Part shown: positions 5,825-13,562 of the stretch, in pieces | How positions within the stretch are numbered: the first letter of the stretch is position 1 | How the letters are laid out: every line of letters starts with the position of its first letter | Source of the DNA: Pelosinus fermentans | GTDB taxonomy: Bacteria; Bacillota; Negativicutes; DSM-13327 | Assembly (NCBI GenBank): GCA_002434245.1 | Contig: DJJR01000041.1 | Coordinates: 1 to 17,146 of the forward strand | Length of the DNA: 17,146 nt | Direction: 5' to 3' | Translations under genes and position numbers: made by a program | Notes under the pieces: generated by a model | The model's input: the letters and a program-made list of their open reading frames with translations, nothing else | Told to the model about the DNA's origin: nothing | The model's database searches: none

Positions 5825-7729
5825 GTGGAGGCAAGGATTTTATTTGTAGCACCATTTGCGGGTTTAGCAAAGTTGGCAGAGGAAGTGGTAGCCGAGCGGT
5901 TTGCTGATTCGTCGCATCTCATTAAAGTAGTCAAAGGAGATTTGCAAGAATGCATTGCAATCGTTAAGCAGGCAGTGGAAGACGGTGTTGAAGTAATTGT
6001 CAGCCGTGGCGGTACGGCTGATTTGATTAAAAAAAATGTAAATATACCTACTGTGCACATCCAAGTTACTGTAATGGATGTGCTGCGTGCATTAAGGCAA
6101 AGCACTGAGTATCCTGAGAAAATCGGTATTGCAGGGTTTGAAAATGTGATTTATGGCTGTGAGGATTTAGCAACGCTGCTGGGCATTACTTTTGTGGAAA
6201 TTGCTTTGAAAAATGAAAATGAGGCTCCGGAAAAAATTGCTGCTGCAGTAGAAAACGGCGTAGAACTTATCGTTGGCGATGCAATATCAACGAAATTAGC
6301 GGCACGTATTGGTGTGCAGGGGGCGTTGATTCAGTCTGGTAAAGAAGCGATTTATAAAGCCATCAATGAAGCAGCATTAATTGCACATATTCGGAGGGAA
6401 GAACAAGAAAAATCAGGGTTATTAGGCACTGTGATTGATACGTCAGCAGAAGGTATTATTGCAACGGATACCAATGATCGCATTACGATTTTTAACCCTA
6501 TGGCGGAAAAAATTTTCCAAGTATCCCATTTGGAGGCTATCGGCAATCAGCTGCAAACCATCGTTCCCCAATTTTCCCTGGCAGGAAATGATGATTCCAG
6601 CGAGAAAATAGCTGATGTACAACGCATTGGCGATAAGACATTGACGATTAAATATAATCAAATCAAGGTGAAGGGTGAAATCATCGGCAGCATTTATAAT
6701 TTCCAAAATGTATCACAATTGCAGCAGTTAGAACAGAATGTCCGTAAAAAACTACATGCCAAAGGGTTGGTTGCCCGAATAAAAATGGCTGATATTGTTG
6801 GATTATCACCAGCTTGTAATGCATTAAAACGCAAGGCCACGAAATATGCATTGACGCAATCAACCATTTTAATTACCGGAGAGTCTGGTACAGGCAAGGA
6901 AATGCTGGTGCAAAGTATCCACAATGTGAGTAATCGAGCTGATGGTCCTTTTGTGGCTGTAAATTGTGCAGCATTGCCAGAAAATTTACTGGAAAGCGAA
7001 TTGTTTGGTTACGCGGAAGGTGCCTTTACCGGAGCTAAAAAAGGCGGCCGGCAGGGATTATTTGAACTGGCTCATGGCGGAACCCTTTTCTTAGATGAAA
7101 TTGGTGAAATGCCTTTGTCCCTCCAATCAAGACTACTGCGTGTATTACAGGAAAAAGCAGTCATGCATTTGGGGGGCGATACCGTTATTCCGGTAGATGT
7201 GCGTATTGTTGCTGCAACCAATCAAAATTTAGCAAAATTAATCGAAGAAAAGAATTTTCGACAAGATCTTTATTATCGGCTTAATATACTGCGTATTCAT
7301 ATGCCGACGCTGCATGAAAGAATCGAAGATATACCCCTGCTTGCAAAAGAAATGATCAAGAAAATGAAACACATCAATGGGAAGGTTACGGGGATTCATT
7401 TAGAAGCCAGGGAATATTTGAAACAGCGCAGCTGGCCCGGAAATATTAGACAACTGGCAAATACGATAGAGCGAGCTATGCTCTTAAGCAGCGGACCAAT
7501 GATTAGCAAGCAGGATATGATAGAAGCCTATGATGAAGAAGGCGAATCAGTAGGGGAAGGAAGCCGCGAAAAAGGCGAGATGAAAGATAGTTTGGCTTTA
7601 GTGGAACATGAGATCTTACTGCGTGTGCTGAGAGAAGAGGAATATAATTATAACCGGGCAGCAGCCAGGCTTGGGATTCATCGAACTACCTTATGGCGAA
7701 AATTAAATGCCAAAGCAGCAAAAAAATAA
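5825..7729 (+). CDS. sigma-54-dependent activator: PrpR_N, PAS, AAA+, Fis-type HTH
   Basis: This is a 634-residue bacterial enhancer-binding protein. Residues 1 to about 190 form a PrpR_N ligand-sensing domain ([23 protein letters not shown] near 56-68, [11 protein letters not shown] near 101-111). Residues about 197-300 form a PAS domain ([15 protein letters not shown]). Residues about 322-550 form the AAA+ domain with Walker A GESGTGKE (352-359), the sigma-54 contact loop GAFTGA (399-404), Walker B GGTLFLDE (418-425) and arginine-finger region [10 protein letters not shown] (478-487). A Fis-type HTH closes the protein (about 593-630). The start is GTG, with GAGGT at 5812-5816 and 8 bases of spacing. 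A terminator follows, then a consensus -24/-12 promoter for the next gene, so it almost certainly activates the sugar-acid operon. PrpR_N senses 2-methylcitrate in PrpR, but no methylcitrate genes are here, so the ligand is probably the operon's substrate or an intermediate. Confidence 0.93.
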   Translation: MEARILFVAPFAGLAKLAEEVVAERFADSSHLIKVVKGDLQECIAIVKQAVEDGVEVIVSRGGTADLIKKNVNIPTVHIQVTVMDVLRALRQSTEYPEKIGIAGFENVIYGCEDLATLLGITFVEIALKNENEAPEKIAAAVENGVELIVGDAISTKLAARIGVQGALIQSGKEAIYKAINEAALIAHIRREEQEKSGLLGTVIDTSAEGIIATDTNDRITIFNPMAEKIFQVSHLEAIGNQLQTIVPQFSLAGNDDSSEKIADVQRIGDKTLTIKYNQIKVKGEIIGSIYNFQNVSQLQQLEQNVRKKLHAKGLVARIKMADIVGLSPACNALKRKATKYALTQSTILITGESGTGKEMLVQSIHNVSNRADGPFVAVNCAALPENLLESELFGYAEGAFTGAKKGGRQGLFELAHGGTLFLDEIGEMPLSLQSRLLRVLQEKAVMHLGGDTVIPVDVRIVAATNQNLAKLIEEKNFRQDLYYRLNILRIHMPTLHERIEDIPLLAKEMIKKMKHINGKVTGIHLEAREYLKQRSWPGNIRQLANTIERAMLLSSGPMISKQDMIEAYDEEGESVGEGSREKGEMKDSLALVEHEILLRVLREEEYNYNRAAARLGIHRTTLWRKLNAKAAKK

Positions 7730-7732
7730 TGT

Positions 7733-7745
7733 GTGCATATTGCAC
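7733..7745 (+). promoter_or_regulatory. candidate upstream activator site for the sigma-54 activator
   Basis: GTGCATATTGCAC is a 13-base palindrome (5-bp arms, 3-base centre) about 100 bases upstream of the expected sigma-54 start point, a usual distance for enhancer-binding proteins. The adjacent terminator stem has a similar core (TTGC..GCAA) and could be a second half-strength site. Confidence 0.5.
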
Positions 7746-7746
7746 T

Positions 7747-7777
7747 AAATACGTTGCGAAAATGCAACGTATTTTTT
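7747..7777 (+). terminator. rho-independent terminator after the sigma-54 activator
   Basis: A perfect 11-bp stem, AAATACGTTGC (7747-7757) with GCAACGTATTT (7764-7774), has a 6-base loop and is followed by TTT, giving a continuous six-T run. It isolates the activator transcript from the operon it controls. Confidence 0.85.
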
Positions 7778-7818
7778 ATGTTACAGAAATAAATCCAGTA
7801 TTATCAAGGAAAATCATG

Positions 7819-7835
7819 TTGGCACGAAGTTTGCA
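7819..7835 (+). promoter_or_regulatory. sigma-54 (-24/-12) promoter of the sugar-acid operon
   Basis: TTGGCACGAAGTTTGCA matches the sigma-54 consensus TGGCACG-N4-TTGC. The invariant GG (7821-7822) and GC (7833-7834) are 12 bases apart as required. The expected start point is near 7846, giving a 30-base leader to the ATG at 7876. It sits just after an activator gene of the right class. Confidence 0.92.
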
Positions 7836-7875
7836 ATACATAACAGCGAGGTGCAGCAGAGAGAAGGTGATAGAG

Positions 7876-9174
7876 ATGATAAAACTAGCGGTTATTGCAG
7901 ATGACATAACGGGTGCAAATGATACAGCAGTGCAATTTTCTAAACGTAATATAAGCAGCTGTGTGAGAATTGATTTTGATCAGGAAAAAATACTGAAAGA
8001 AACTGCTGATGTAATTGTTATAGATACTGATAGTAGAGATATTGCACCATCGGCGGCTTATGATCGGATAAAATCAGTTTGCGAAGTTTTGCAGGATAGT
8101 GGTATAAAAAATATTTACAAAAAAGTTGATTCCACTTTGAGGGGAAATCTGGGGGCTGAAATAGAAGCGACGGCAGCGGTCTTTCAACCGGAGATCGTTG
8201 TGATTGCCCCCGCATTCCCCAGTAATAAGCGTGTAACAGTAGGCGGATATCATTTGTTAGATCAGATTCCAATCGAATTAACTGAGATTGCTCATGGGCC
8301 GAAGAGTCCAGTAGATGAATCGCGGATTGTGGAATTATTACATAAGCAAACCGACAGTAAGATTGGCCTGATTTCACTCCATGTTGTCATGAAGGGTTTA
8401 GATGCAGTAAAACAAGCCATTAAGCAATGTCTGGAATGTGGTGAAAAATGGATCGTTTTTGATGCAGTATTAGATGAACATTTAGAACGTATTGTCAAAG
8501 CAACACAAGACTATCATGTTTTGTGGGTAGGTTCGGCAGGCTTGGCAGAACAATTACCGGATTTTTATCAATGGTCTGCAGAGCAAAAAAAGATAGGGAT
8601 TGCAGCAAATGGACCTGTGCTGGTGGTTGCCGGCAGTGTGAGTAAGGTTACCCAAGCACAGATTAGTACAGCACTGAATTTACCGAATATTGAACTAGTA
8701 AAAATGAATGTAGCCAATCTTATTCAGGATAAAGAACTAGAAATAGGACAATGTACAATACAAGCGAAAAAACAATTGGACCAGGGTAAAGACATAGTAA
8801 TTGCCAGCGCAGTTGATGACGGTGATGTGATTGCTGCGGTAGCAGCGGGAAATATTTGCGGACTTAGCAGCACCGAAGTGAGTGAACAAACGGCTGTTGC
8901 TTTAGGCGAGATTGCCATACAGTTAATCGATTATCAATTAGCTGGAATGGTTCTTACTGGCGGTGATACAGCCATCCATGTTTGCCGTTCCTTGGGGGCT
9001 GAGGCTATTGAAATATTGGAGGAAGTTGCTGTTGGTATTCCTCTGGGGCGATTGGTCGGCGGTCTTTGCAATGGGTTACAGGTGGTAACAAAAGCAGGTG
9101 CCTTTGGTCAGGAAGATGCATTTGTTTTATCCATACAGGCAATGCGAAAAGTGATGGATTTGAAAACGAGCTGA
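7876..9174 (+). CDS. four-carbon acid sugar kinase (DUF1537), probable D-threonate/D-erythronate kinase
   Basis: This is a 432-residue ATP-dependent kinase. Motifs are ADDITGANDTA (8-18), KKVDSTLRGN (82-91), VVAGSVSKVTQAQ (250-262), LTGGDTA (360-366) and TKAGAFGQ (405-412), all hallmarks of the DUF1537 family (DtnK, DenK, OtnK). In family members next to a PdxA-type dehydrogenase, the kinase makes D-threonate or D-erythronate 4-phosphate. The frame stays open to 7693, but the sigma-54 start point near 7846, the ribosome binding site GAGAAGGTGA (7861-7870) and the conserved N-terminus MIKLAVIADD place the start at 7876. It is the first gene of the operon. The PdxA neighbour favours the DtnK/DenK role over the OtnK (3-oxo-tetronate) role, but sequence alone does not fix the stereochemistry. 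Confidence 0.92.
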   Translation: MIKLAVIADDITGANDTAVQFSKRNISSCVRIDFDQEKILKETADVIVIDTDSRDIAPSAAYDRIKSVCEVLQDSGIKNIYKKVDSTLRGNLGAEIEATAAVFQPEIVVIAPAFPSNKRVTVGGYHLLDQIPIELTEIAHGPKSPVDESRIVELLHKQTDSKIGLISLHVVMKGLDAVKQAIKQCLECGEKWIVFDAVLDEHLERIVKATQDYHVLWVGSAGLAEQLPDFYQWSAEQKKIGIAANGPVLVVAGSVSKVTQAQISTALNLPNIELVKMNVANLIQDKELEIGQCTIQAKKQLDQGKDIVIASAVDDGDVIAAVAAGNICGLSSTEVSEQTAVALGEIAIQLIDYQLAGMVLTGGDTAIHVCRSLGAEAIEILEEVAVGIPLGRLVGGLCNGLQVVTKAGAFGQEDAFVLSIQAMRKVMDLKTS

Positions 9175-9210
9175 GCTCTTAGATAAATATACAAGATAGG
9201 AGGAATAAAG

Positions 9211-10212
9211 ATGAAGCCGATATTAGGAATTACCATGGGGGATGCAGCGGGAATTGGTCCGGAGATCATTGTCAAAGCGTTGGCTGCAAAAGGAATATAT
9301 GAGATTGCAAGACCCGTAGTTTTTGGTGATAAAAAAATAATGGAACGTGCCATCGGGATTGTCGGTGGGAGCTTAAAATGCCAGACGGTTCAAGACCCGA
9401 GTCTAGCTGGCAAAACCTATGGAACGATTGACGTTGTTGATTTAGATAATTTACCCTTGGATCTGCCCTTTGCCCAAGTCGATGGAAGGGCTGGTAAAGC
9501 AGCCTATGAATATATTGAAAAAGCGGTTGGCTATGCACTGAAAGCCCAGATCCATGCAATTGTCACTGCTCCTTTAAACAAAGAGGCATTAAATCTTGGC
9601 GGCTGTCACTATCCCGGCCATACAGAAATATTGGGTGCTTTATCAGGACAAAAAGATTATTCCATGATGCTGGTTGGCGGTGCACTTAAGGTTATTCATG
9701 TGACAACTCATGTACCACTCAGAAAAGCTTGTGATCTCGTCAAGAAGGATCGTGTGCTGCGTGTCATCCGATTAGCAGATGATACGTTAAAAATGATGGG
9801 CATTGAAAAACCGCGGATTGCCGTAGCCGGACTCAATCCCCATTCTGGTGAACATGGTTTGTTTGGGACAGAAGATGAACTGGAAATTACACCAGCTGTT
9901 GATGAAGCAAAGGCAATGGGAATGGATGTTACCGGACCTGTACCGCCAGATACTGTATTTTATCAGGCGGCAATTAGGGAACGATTTGATATTGTTGTAG
10001 TTATGTATCACGATCAAGGGCATATTCCCATTAAAGTGCTGGGCTTTGAAACAGGAGTGAATGTTACGGTCGGGTTGCCCTTCATCAGAACCTCTGTTGA
10101 CCATGGTACTGCATTTGATATTGCAGGCAAAGGGATTGCAGATGGAAAAAGTATGACTGAGTCATTGTTACTGGGTGCTAAGATGGCAAAAGTAAAATTT
10201 GCTCATCTTTAA
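9211..10212 (+). CDS. pdxA2: PdxA2-like 4-phosphate dehydrogenase (D-threonate/D-erythronate 4-phosphate)
   Basis: This 333-residue, metal-dependent NAD oxidoreductase belongs to the PdxA family. Visible motifs are TMGDAAGIGPE (8-18), TAPLNKE (119-125), YPGHTE (134-139), THVPL (166-170), LNPHSGE (208-214), MYHDQGHIPIK (265-275) and SVDHGTAFDIAG (295-306). H167, H211 and H267 match the divalent-metal histidines of PdxA. Classical PdxA serves vitamin B6 synthesis, but next to a DUF1537 kinase the PdxA2 branch oxidises the 4-phosphate of a four-carbon acid, which then loses CO2 to give DHAP. AGGAGG lies upstream of the ATG, and the gap to the kinase is 36 bases. A pyridoxal role is the alternative and is less likely in this setting. 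Confidence 0.9.
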   Translation: MKPILGITMGDAAGIGPEIIVKALAAKGIYEIARPVVFGDKKIMERAIGIVGGSLKCQTVQDPSLAGKTYGTIDVVDLDNLPLDLPFAQVDGRAGKAAYEYIEKAVGYALKAQIHAIVTAPLNKEALNLGGCHYPGHTEILGALSGQKDYSMMLVGGALKVIHVTTHVPLRKACDLVKKDRVLRVIRLADDTLKMMGIEKPRIAVAGLNPHSGEHGLFGTEDELEITPAVDEAKAMGMDVTGPVPPDTVFYQAAIRERFDIVVVMYHDQGHIPIKVLGFETGVNVTVGLPFIRTSVDHGTAFDIAGKGIADGKSMTESLLLGAKMAKVKFAHL

Positions 10213-10257
10213 AATAGATTAAATACTAAAAAAATTCAAACTGAAAGGATGATTATT

Positions 10258-11133
10258 ATGTTTAAGCCACAAGGTATTATTACTCCTATTTTGACTCCGT
10301 TAACTGCAGAGGAAAAGCTTAACGAAAAGGAACTGCGCAGCCAAATTAACCGCTTAATTGGCGCAGGAGTTAGCGGTATCTTTGCTCTAGGGACAAATGG
10401 CGAATTCTATGCATTCTCAAAAGAAGAGAAAATTGAAATCATTAAAGTTACAGTTGATGAAGTAAAGGGCCGGGTACCTGTGTATGTGGGTACTGGTTGT
10501 ATTACGACACAGGAAACCATTGAGCTCTCAAAAATTGCTAAAGAATTAGGGGCCGATGTATTATCGATTATTTCTCCCTATTTTTCTGGTATTTCCCAAG
10601 ATGATTTATATCGTCATTTCAGCAGTGTAGCAGAAGCTGTTGATCTGCCAATTCTGCTTTATAACATTCCGGCAAGAACAGGCAATAATATCGATTACAC
10701 CACAGTAAAAAAATTGGCGAAATACGAAAACATTATTGGTATCAAAGACAGCAGCGGTAATTTTGACAATACGCTAAAATACATTGAAAATACCGATCCT
10801 CGCTTAAGTGTATTAGCTGGCAGTGATTCTTTGATTCTATGGACATTATTAGCGGGCGGTACAGGGGCAATTTCTGGTTGTTCGAATGTATTTCCTGAAT
10901 TAATGGTAAGTATCTATCAATTATGGTCTCAAGGTAAAATTGCAGAAGCAAATGAAGCCCAAAAGAAAATCAGACCATTCCGTAATGTGATGCAAATGGG
11001 CAATCCAAACTCTGTTGTCAAACGTGCAGTCAACTTACTGGGTTACCCAGTTGGTCCAGGCCGGGAACCTTCAAATTGCAATAAACCTGAAATTGACGCA
11101 GCATTACTTAAGGTTTTTGAATTGTACAAATAG
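10258..11133 (+). CDS. DapA-family (DHDPS/NAL) aldolase or lyase
   Basis: This is a 291-residue TIM-barrel class I aldolase. The Schiff-base lysine is K163 in GIKDSSGN (161-168), the catalytic tyrosine is Y135 in LYNIPARTG (134-142), and the substrate loop is GTNGEF (45-50). The loop reads TN rather than the TT typical of dihydrodipicolinate synthase, which points to a catabolic member such as a 2-keto-3-deoxy-acid aldolase. These members split a 2-oxo acid into pyruvate and an aldehyde, or dehydrate it. An ATG at 10249 is in frame but lies inside the ribosome binding site AAAGGA (10244-10249), so the start is 10258 with 8 bases of spacing. It is co-directional, 45 bases after pdxA2. Its role in the pathway is not fixed by sequence. 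Confidence 0.85.
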   Translation: MFKPQGIITPILTPLTAEEKLNEKELRSQINRLIGAGVSGIFALGTNGEFYAFSKEEKIEIIKVTVDEVKGRVPVYVGTGCITTQETIELSKIAKELGADVLSIISPYFSGISQDDLYRHFSSVAEAVDLPILLYNIPARTGNNIDYTTVKKLAKYENIIGIKDSSGNFDNTLKYIENTDPRLSVLAGSDSLILWTLLAGGTGAISGCSNVFPELMVSIYQLWSQGKIAEANEAQKKIRPFRNVMQMGNPNSVVKRAVNLLGYPVGPGREPSNCNKPEIDAALLKVFELYK

Positions 11134-11174
11134 CAGGCAAAAGCTGAGCAGTAGTTTTTAAACATAAGAGTGAC

Positions 11175-11228
11175 AACATAGAGTGAATGGGCTGACCAGA
11201 TGATAGGAGACAATATTGACTCTATGTT
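11175..11228 (+). repeat. 10-bp inverted repeat in the aldolase-dehydrogenase spacer
   Basis: AACATAGAGT (11175-11184) is perfectly repeated inverted as ACTCTATGTT (11219-11228), 34 bases apart, inside the largest spacer of the operon. No T-run follows, so it is not a good terminator. It may be an RNA processing or stability hairpin, or an operator. Confidence 0.45.
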
Positions 11229-11263
11229 TGATCTCTTTGAATTTCTAACAAGGGGTGCTAAAA

Positions 11264-12241
11264 ATGAAAAAAGTTGTTATATCCCATAGATTACACGATG
11301 ATGGAATGGCTGTTTTAGAAAAAGCAAACGTAAAGGTTGCCATAACAAACAATGGTGATCCAAAGGCAATGCTGCCTGAATTGCTTGATGCGGAAGGTCT
11401 TATCATACGTATTGGCTCCATTGACAGAGAAACAATGATAGCTGCCAAAAATTTAAAGGTTATCGGACGTCCTGGTGTTGGTGTTGACGATGTGGATGTA
11501 GAAGCTGCTACGGAACTTGGTATTCCTGTAGTCATTGCTCCTGGCGCTAATACTCGTTCGGTAGCCGAACATGCTTTTGCCTTTATGTTTGCTGCGGCAA
11601 AGGATATGGTGCATAGCGATAGAGAGCTTCGTAAAGGTAATTTTAATATACGAAGCAGTTATAAAGCTTTTGAGATATATGGCAAAACATTAGGTTTGGT
11701 TGGTTATGGTCATATTGGCAGTGTTCTTGCGAAGATGGCGTCTGGTGTTGGTATGAAAGTTGTTGTATATGATCCATTTGTTGCACCGGAAGTAATCACT
11801 GAACAAGGATATCAACATGAAACAGAATTGAATGCGGTTTTAAAAATAAGCGATGTGATTTCTTTACATGTTCCTTTGACACCTAAAACCAAAAATCTCA
11901 TTGGTGCAGCGGAGCTAAAAATAATGAAGTCAAGTGCCATTTTAATTAATTGCTCCCGGGGTGGTATTATTGATGAAACTGCTTTGGCGAAAGCGTTAGA
12001 AGAGAATCAAATACATAGCGCAGCCACGGATGTTTTTGAGAATGAACCGGTGACTGTTGATGAACCTTTATTTAAGTATGACAATATTATCGTATCTCCC
12101 CATATGGCAGGACAGACCAAAGAGGCAGCCTCAGGTGTAGCAACCATGGCAGCAGAAGGCGTGATTGCGGTAATCAATGGTGAACGCTGGAAGAACGTAT
12201 GCAATCCCAAGGCCTATGAACACCCGCGATGGAATCAATAA
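11264..12241 (+). CDS. D-isomer-specific 2-hydroxyacid dehydrogenase
   Basis: This 325-residue NAD(P)-dependent dehydrogenase belongs to the PGDH/glyoxylate/D-lactate superfamily. The dinucleotide motif GYGHIG is at 147-152, followed by VVVYDPF with the acidic residue D170 that favours NAD over NADP. The catalytic triad is R232 (NCSRGG), E261 (ENEP) and H280 (SPHMAGQT). There is no ACT domain, so this is not full-length serine-pathway SerA. A GTG at 11255 is in frame but overlaps the ribosome binding site AGGGG (11251-11255). The ATG at 11264 has 8 bases of spacing and the expected N-terminus. It would interconvert a 2-oxo acid and its D-2-hydroxy acid, either oxidising the incoming substrate or disposing of reducing equivalents. 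Confidence 0.88.
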   Translation: MKKVVISHRLHDDGMAVLEKANVKVAITNNGDPKAMLPELLDAEGLIIRIGSIDRETMIAAKNLKVIGRPGVGVDDVDVEAATELGIPVVIAPGANTRSVAEHAFAFMFAAAKDMVHSDRELRKGNFNIRSSYKAFEIYGKTLGLVGYGHIGSVLAKMASGVGMKVVVYDPFVAPEVITEQGYQHETELNAVLKISDVISLHVPLTPKTKNLIGAAELKIMKSSAILINCSRGGIIDETALAKALEENQIHSAATDVFENEPVTVDEPLFKYDNIIVSPHMAGQTKEAASGVATMAAEGVIAVINGERWKNVCNPKAYEHPRWNQ

Positions 12242-12311
12242 TGTTCACTAAAATAAGACTTTTTTGAAATAACTGAAACTTGAAATATTTTAAATGATGG
12301 GAGAATGTATC

Positions 12312-13469
12312 ATGAGTATCTATTCGTTGCTGAATATTGGGAAAATCCTTGCTGGTGCAGGCAGTATTGAACAAATCGCAGCTGTTGCAGCTGATTATGA
12401 AGCTAAAAATGTAGTGATTATCACTGACCAAGGTGTTTGGGGTTCTGGTTTAGTAGATAATCCCAAGGCCTTACTTGAAGGAGCAGGAGTAAATGTTCAT
12501 GTAATCAATGATACGCCGCCTGAGCCAACAGTAGATCAGGTAAATGCAATATTCCAAGCTGCAAAAGAATTTGAATGCCAAATGATTATCGGCATTGGCG
12601 GCGGCAGTTCCATGGATACAGCAAAAATCGTTTCTTTGTTACTTACAAACAGTGTAAATTTACGTGATTTGGTGAAAGGAAAAGCGCAAATAAAACGCCG
12701 GGGCGTACCAACACTTATGATTCCGACAACGGCAGGTACTGGTTCTGAAGCAACGCCAAACGCCATTGTTTTAGTACCGGAAGAGGAATTGAAAGTTGGC
12801 ATCGTCAGCGAGAAGATGGTACCCGATAGTGTTATTTTGGATCCCAATTTGACAATTAATTTACCAAAACATATTACTGCCAATACAGGAATGGACGCGC
12901 TATGTCATGCCATTGAATGCTATATTTCAAAAAAAGCGAATCCTTTCAGTGACACGTTTGCATTAAAAGCAATTACTTTGATTTCTCGCAGTATTCGCAC
13001 GGCATACCATGATGGACATAACGTAGCAGCTCGTGAAGATATGTTGTTAGGTGCGATGTTTGGCGGTATTTCAATTGCAACCTCTAGTACTACTGCAGTA
13101 CATGCGTTGTCCTATCCATTGGGTGGGAAATATCATATTCCCCATGGTTTATCCAATGCAATTCTGTTACCGGATGTAATGAAGTTTAACTTGGATGTTT
13201 GCGAAGAGAAATTTAAAGATATAGCGGTTGCAATGGAGCTTGAAATTTCCGGCAGTACTACTAGGCAGGCTGCGGAGAAAATGATTGATAATCTATATTC
13301 CCTAATCAAAGATTTGAATGTTACCTGCGATTTACGAGCCAAGGGAATTAATGAAGCGGCCCTTGACGATCTGATAGAGGCAGCGGCTAAGGTAACACGT
13401 CTTTTGGATAACAATCCGAAAGTGGTAACAAAAGAAGATATGAGGGCAATTTACAAAAAAATATTGTAA
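12312..13469 (+). CDS. iron-dependent (group III) alcohol dehydrogenase
   Basis: This 385-residue NAD(P)-dependent dehydrogenase belongs to the Fe-ADH family (FucO, 4-hydroxybutyrate and 1,3-propanediol dehydrogenases). The nucleotide motif GGGSSMDTAK is at 96-105 and PTTAGTGSEAT at 138-148. Metal ligands are D195 and H199 (NTGMDALCHAIE), H264 (AVHALSYPLG) and H278 (HIPHG). Two ATG codons at 12294 and 12297 are in frame, but GGGAG at 12299-12303 sits 8 bases before the ATG at 12312, which starts the conserved N-terminus. Its place in the operon suggests it reduces an aldehyde released by the aldolase, or oxidises a terminal alcohol. The exact substrate cannot be read from the sequence. Confidence 0.9.
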   Translation: MSIYSLLNIGKILAGAGSIEQIAAVAADYEAKNVVIITDQGVWGSGLVDNPKALLEGAGVNVHVINDTPPEPTVDQVNAIFQAAKEFECQMIIGIGGGSSMDTAKIVSLLLTNSVNLRDLVKGKAQIKRRGVPTLMIPTTAGTGSEATPNAIVLVPEEELKVGIVSEKMVPDSVILDPNLTINLPKHITANTGMDALCHAIECYISKKANPFSDTFALKAITLISRSIRTAYHDGHNVAAREDMLLGAMFGGISIATSSTTAVHALSYPLGGKYHIPHGLSNAILLPDVMKFNLDVCEEKFKDIAVAMELEISGSTTRQAAEKMIDNLYSLIKDLNVTCDLRAKGINEAALDDLIEAAAKVTRLLDNNPKVVTKEDMRAIYKKIL

Positions 13470-13562
13470 TTTTAGTCCGATTCCTTCCTGAAATAAAAAG
13501 GAAGTTTACGAACAGTCGAAACTAATAAGCGGAATAGGGATACATATAATGGAGGGGTTATC

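Noticed and set aside
7693..7875. 61-codon N-terminal extension of the DUF1537 kinase frame
   Set aside because: It would begin inside the activator gene and cross that gene's terminator and the sigma-54 promoter. The expected transcript starts near 7846, and a good ribosome binding site precedes the ATG at 7876.
13481..13507. CTTCCT/AGGAAG hairpin between the Fe-ADH and MFS genes as a terminator
   Set aside because: The stem is only about 6 bp and no T-run follows. The importer most likely stays in the operon.
13470..13562. Possible promoter (TATAAT at 13545-13550) ahead of the MFS gene
   Set aside because: There is no -35 at a workable distance, and the start point would fall beyond or inside the ribosome binding site at 13551-13555.
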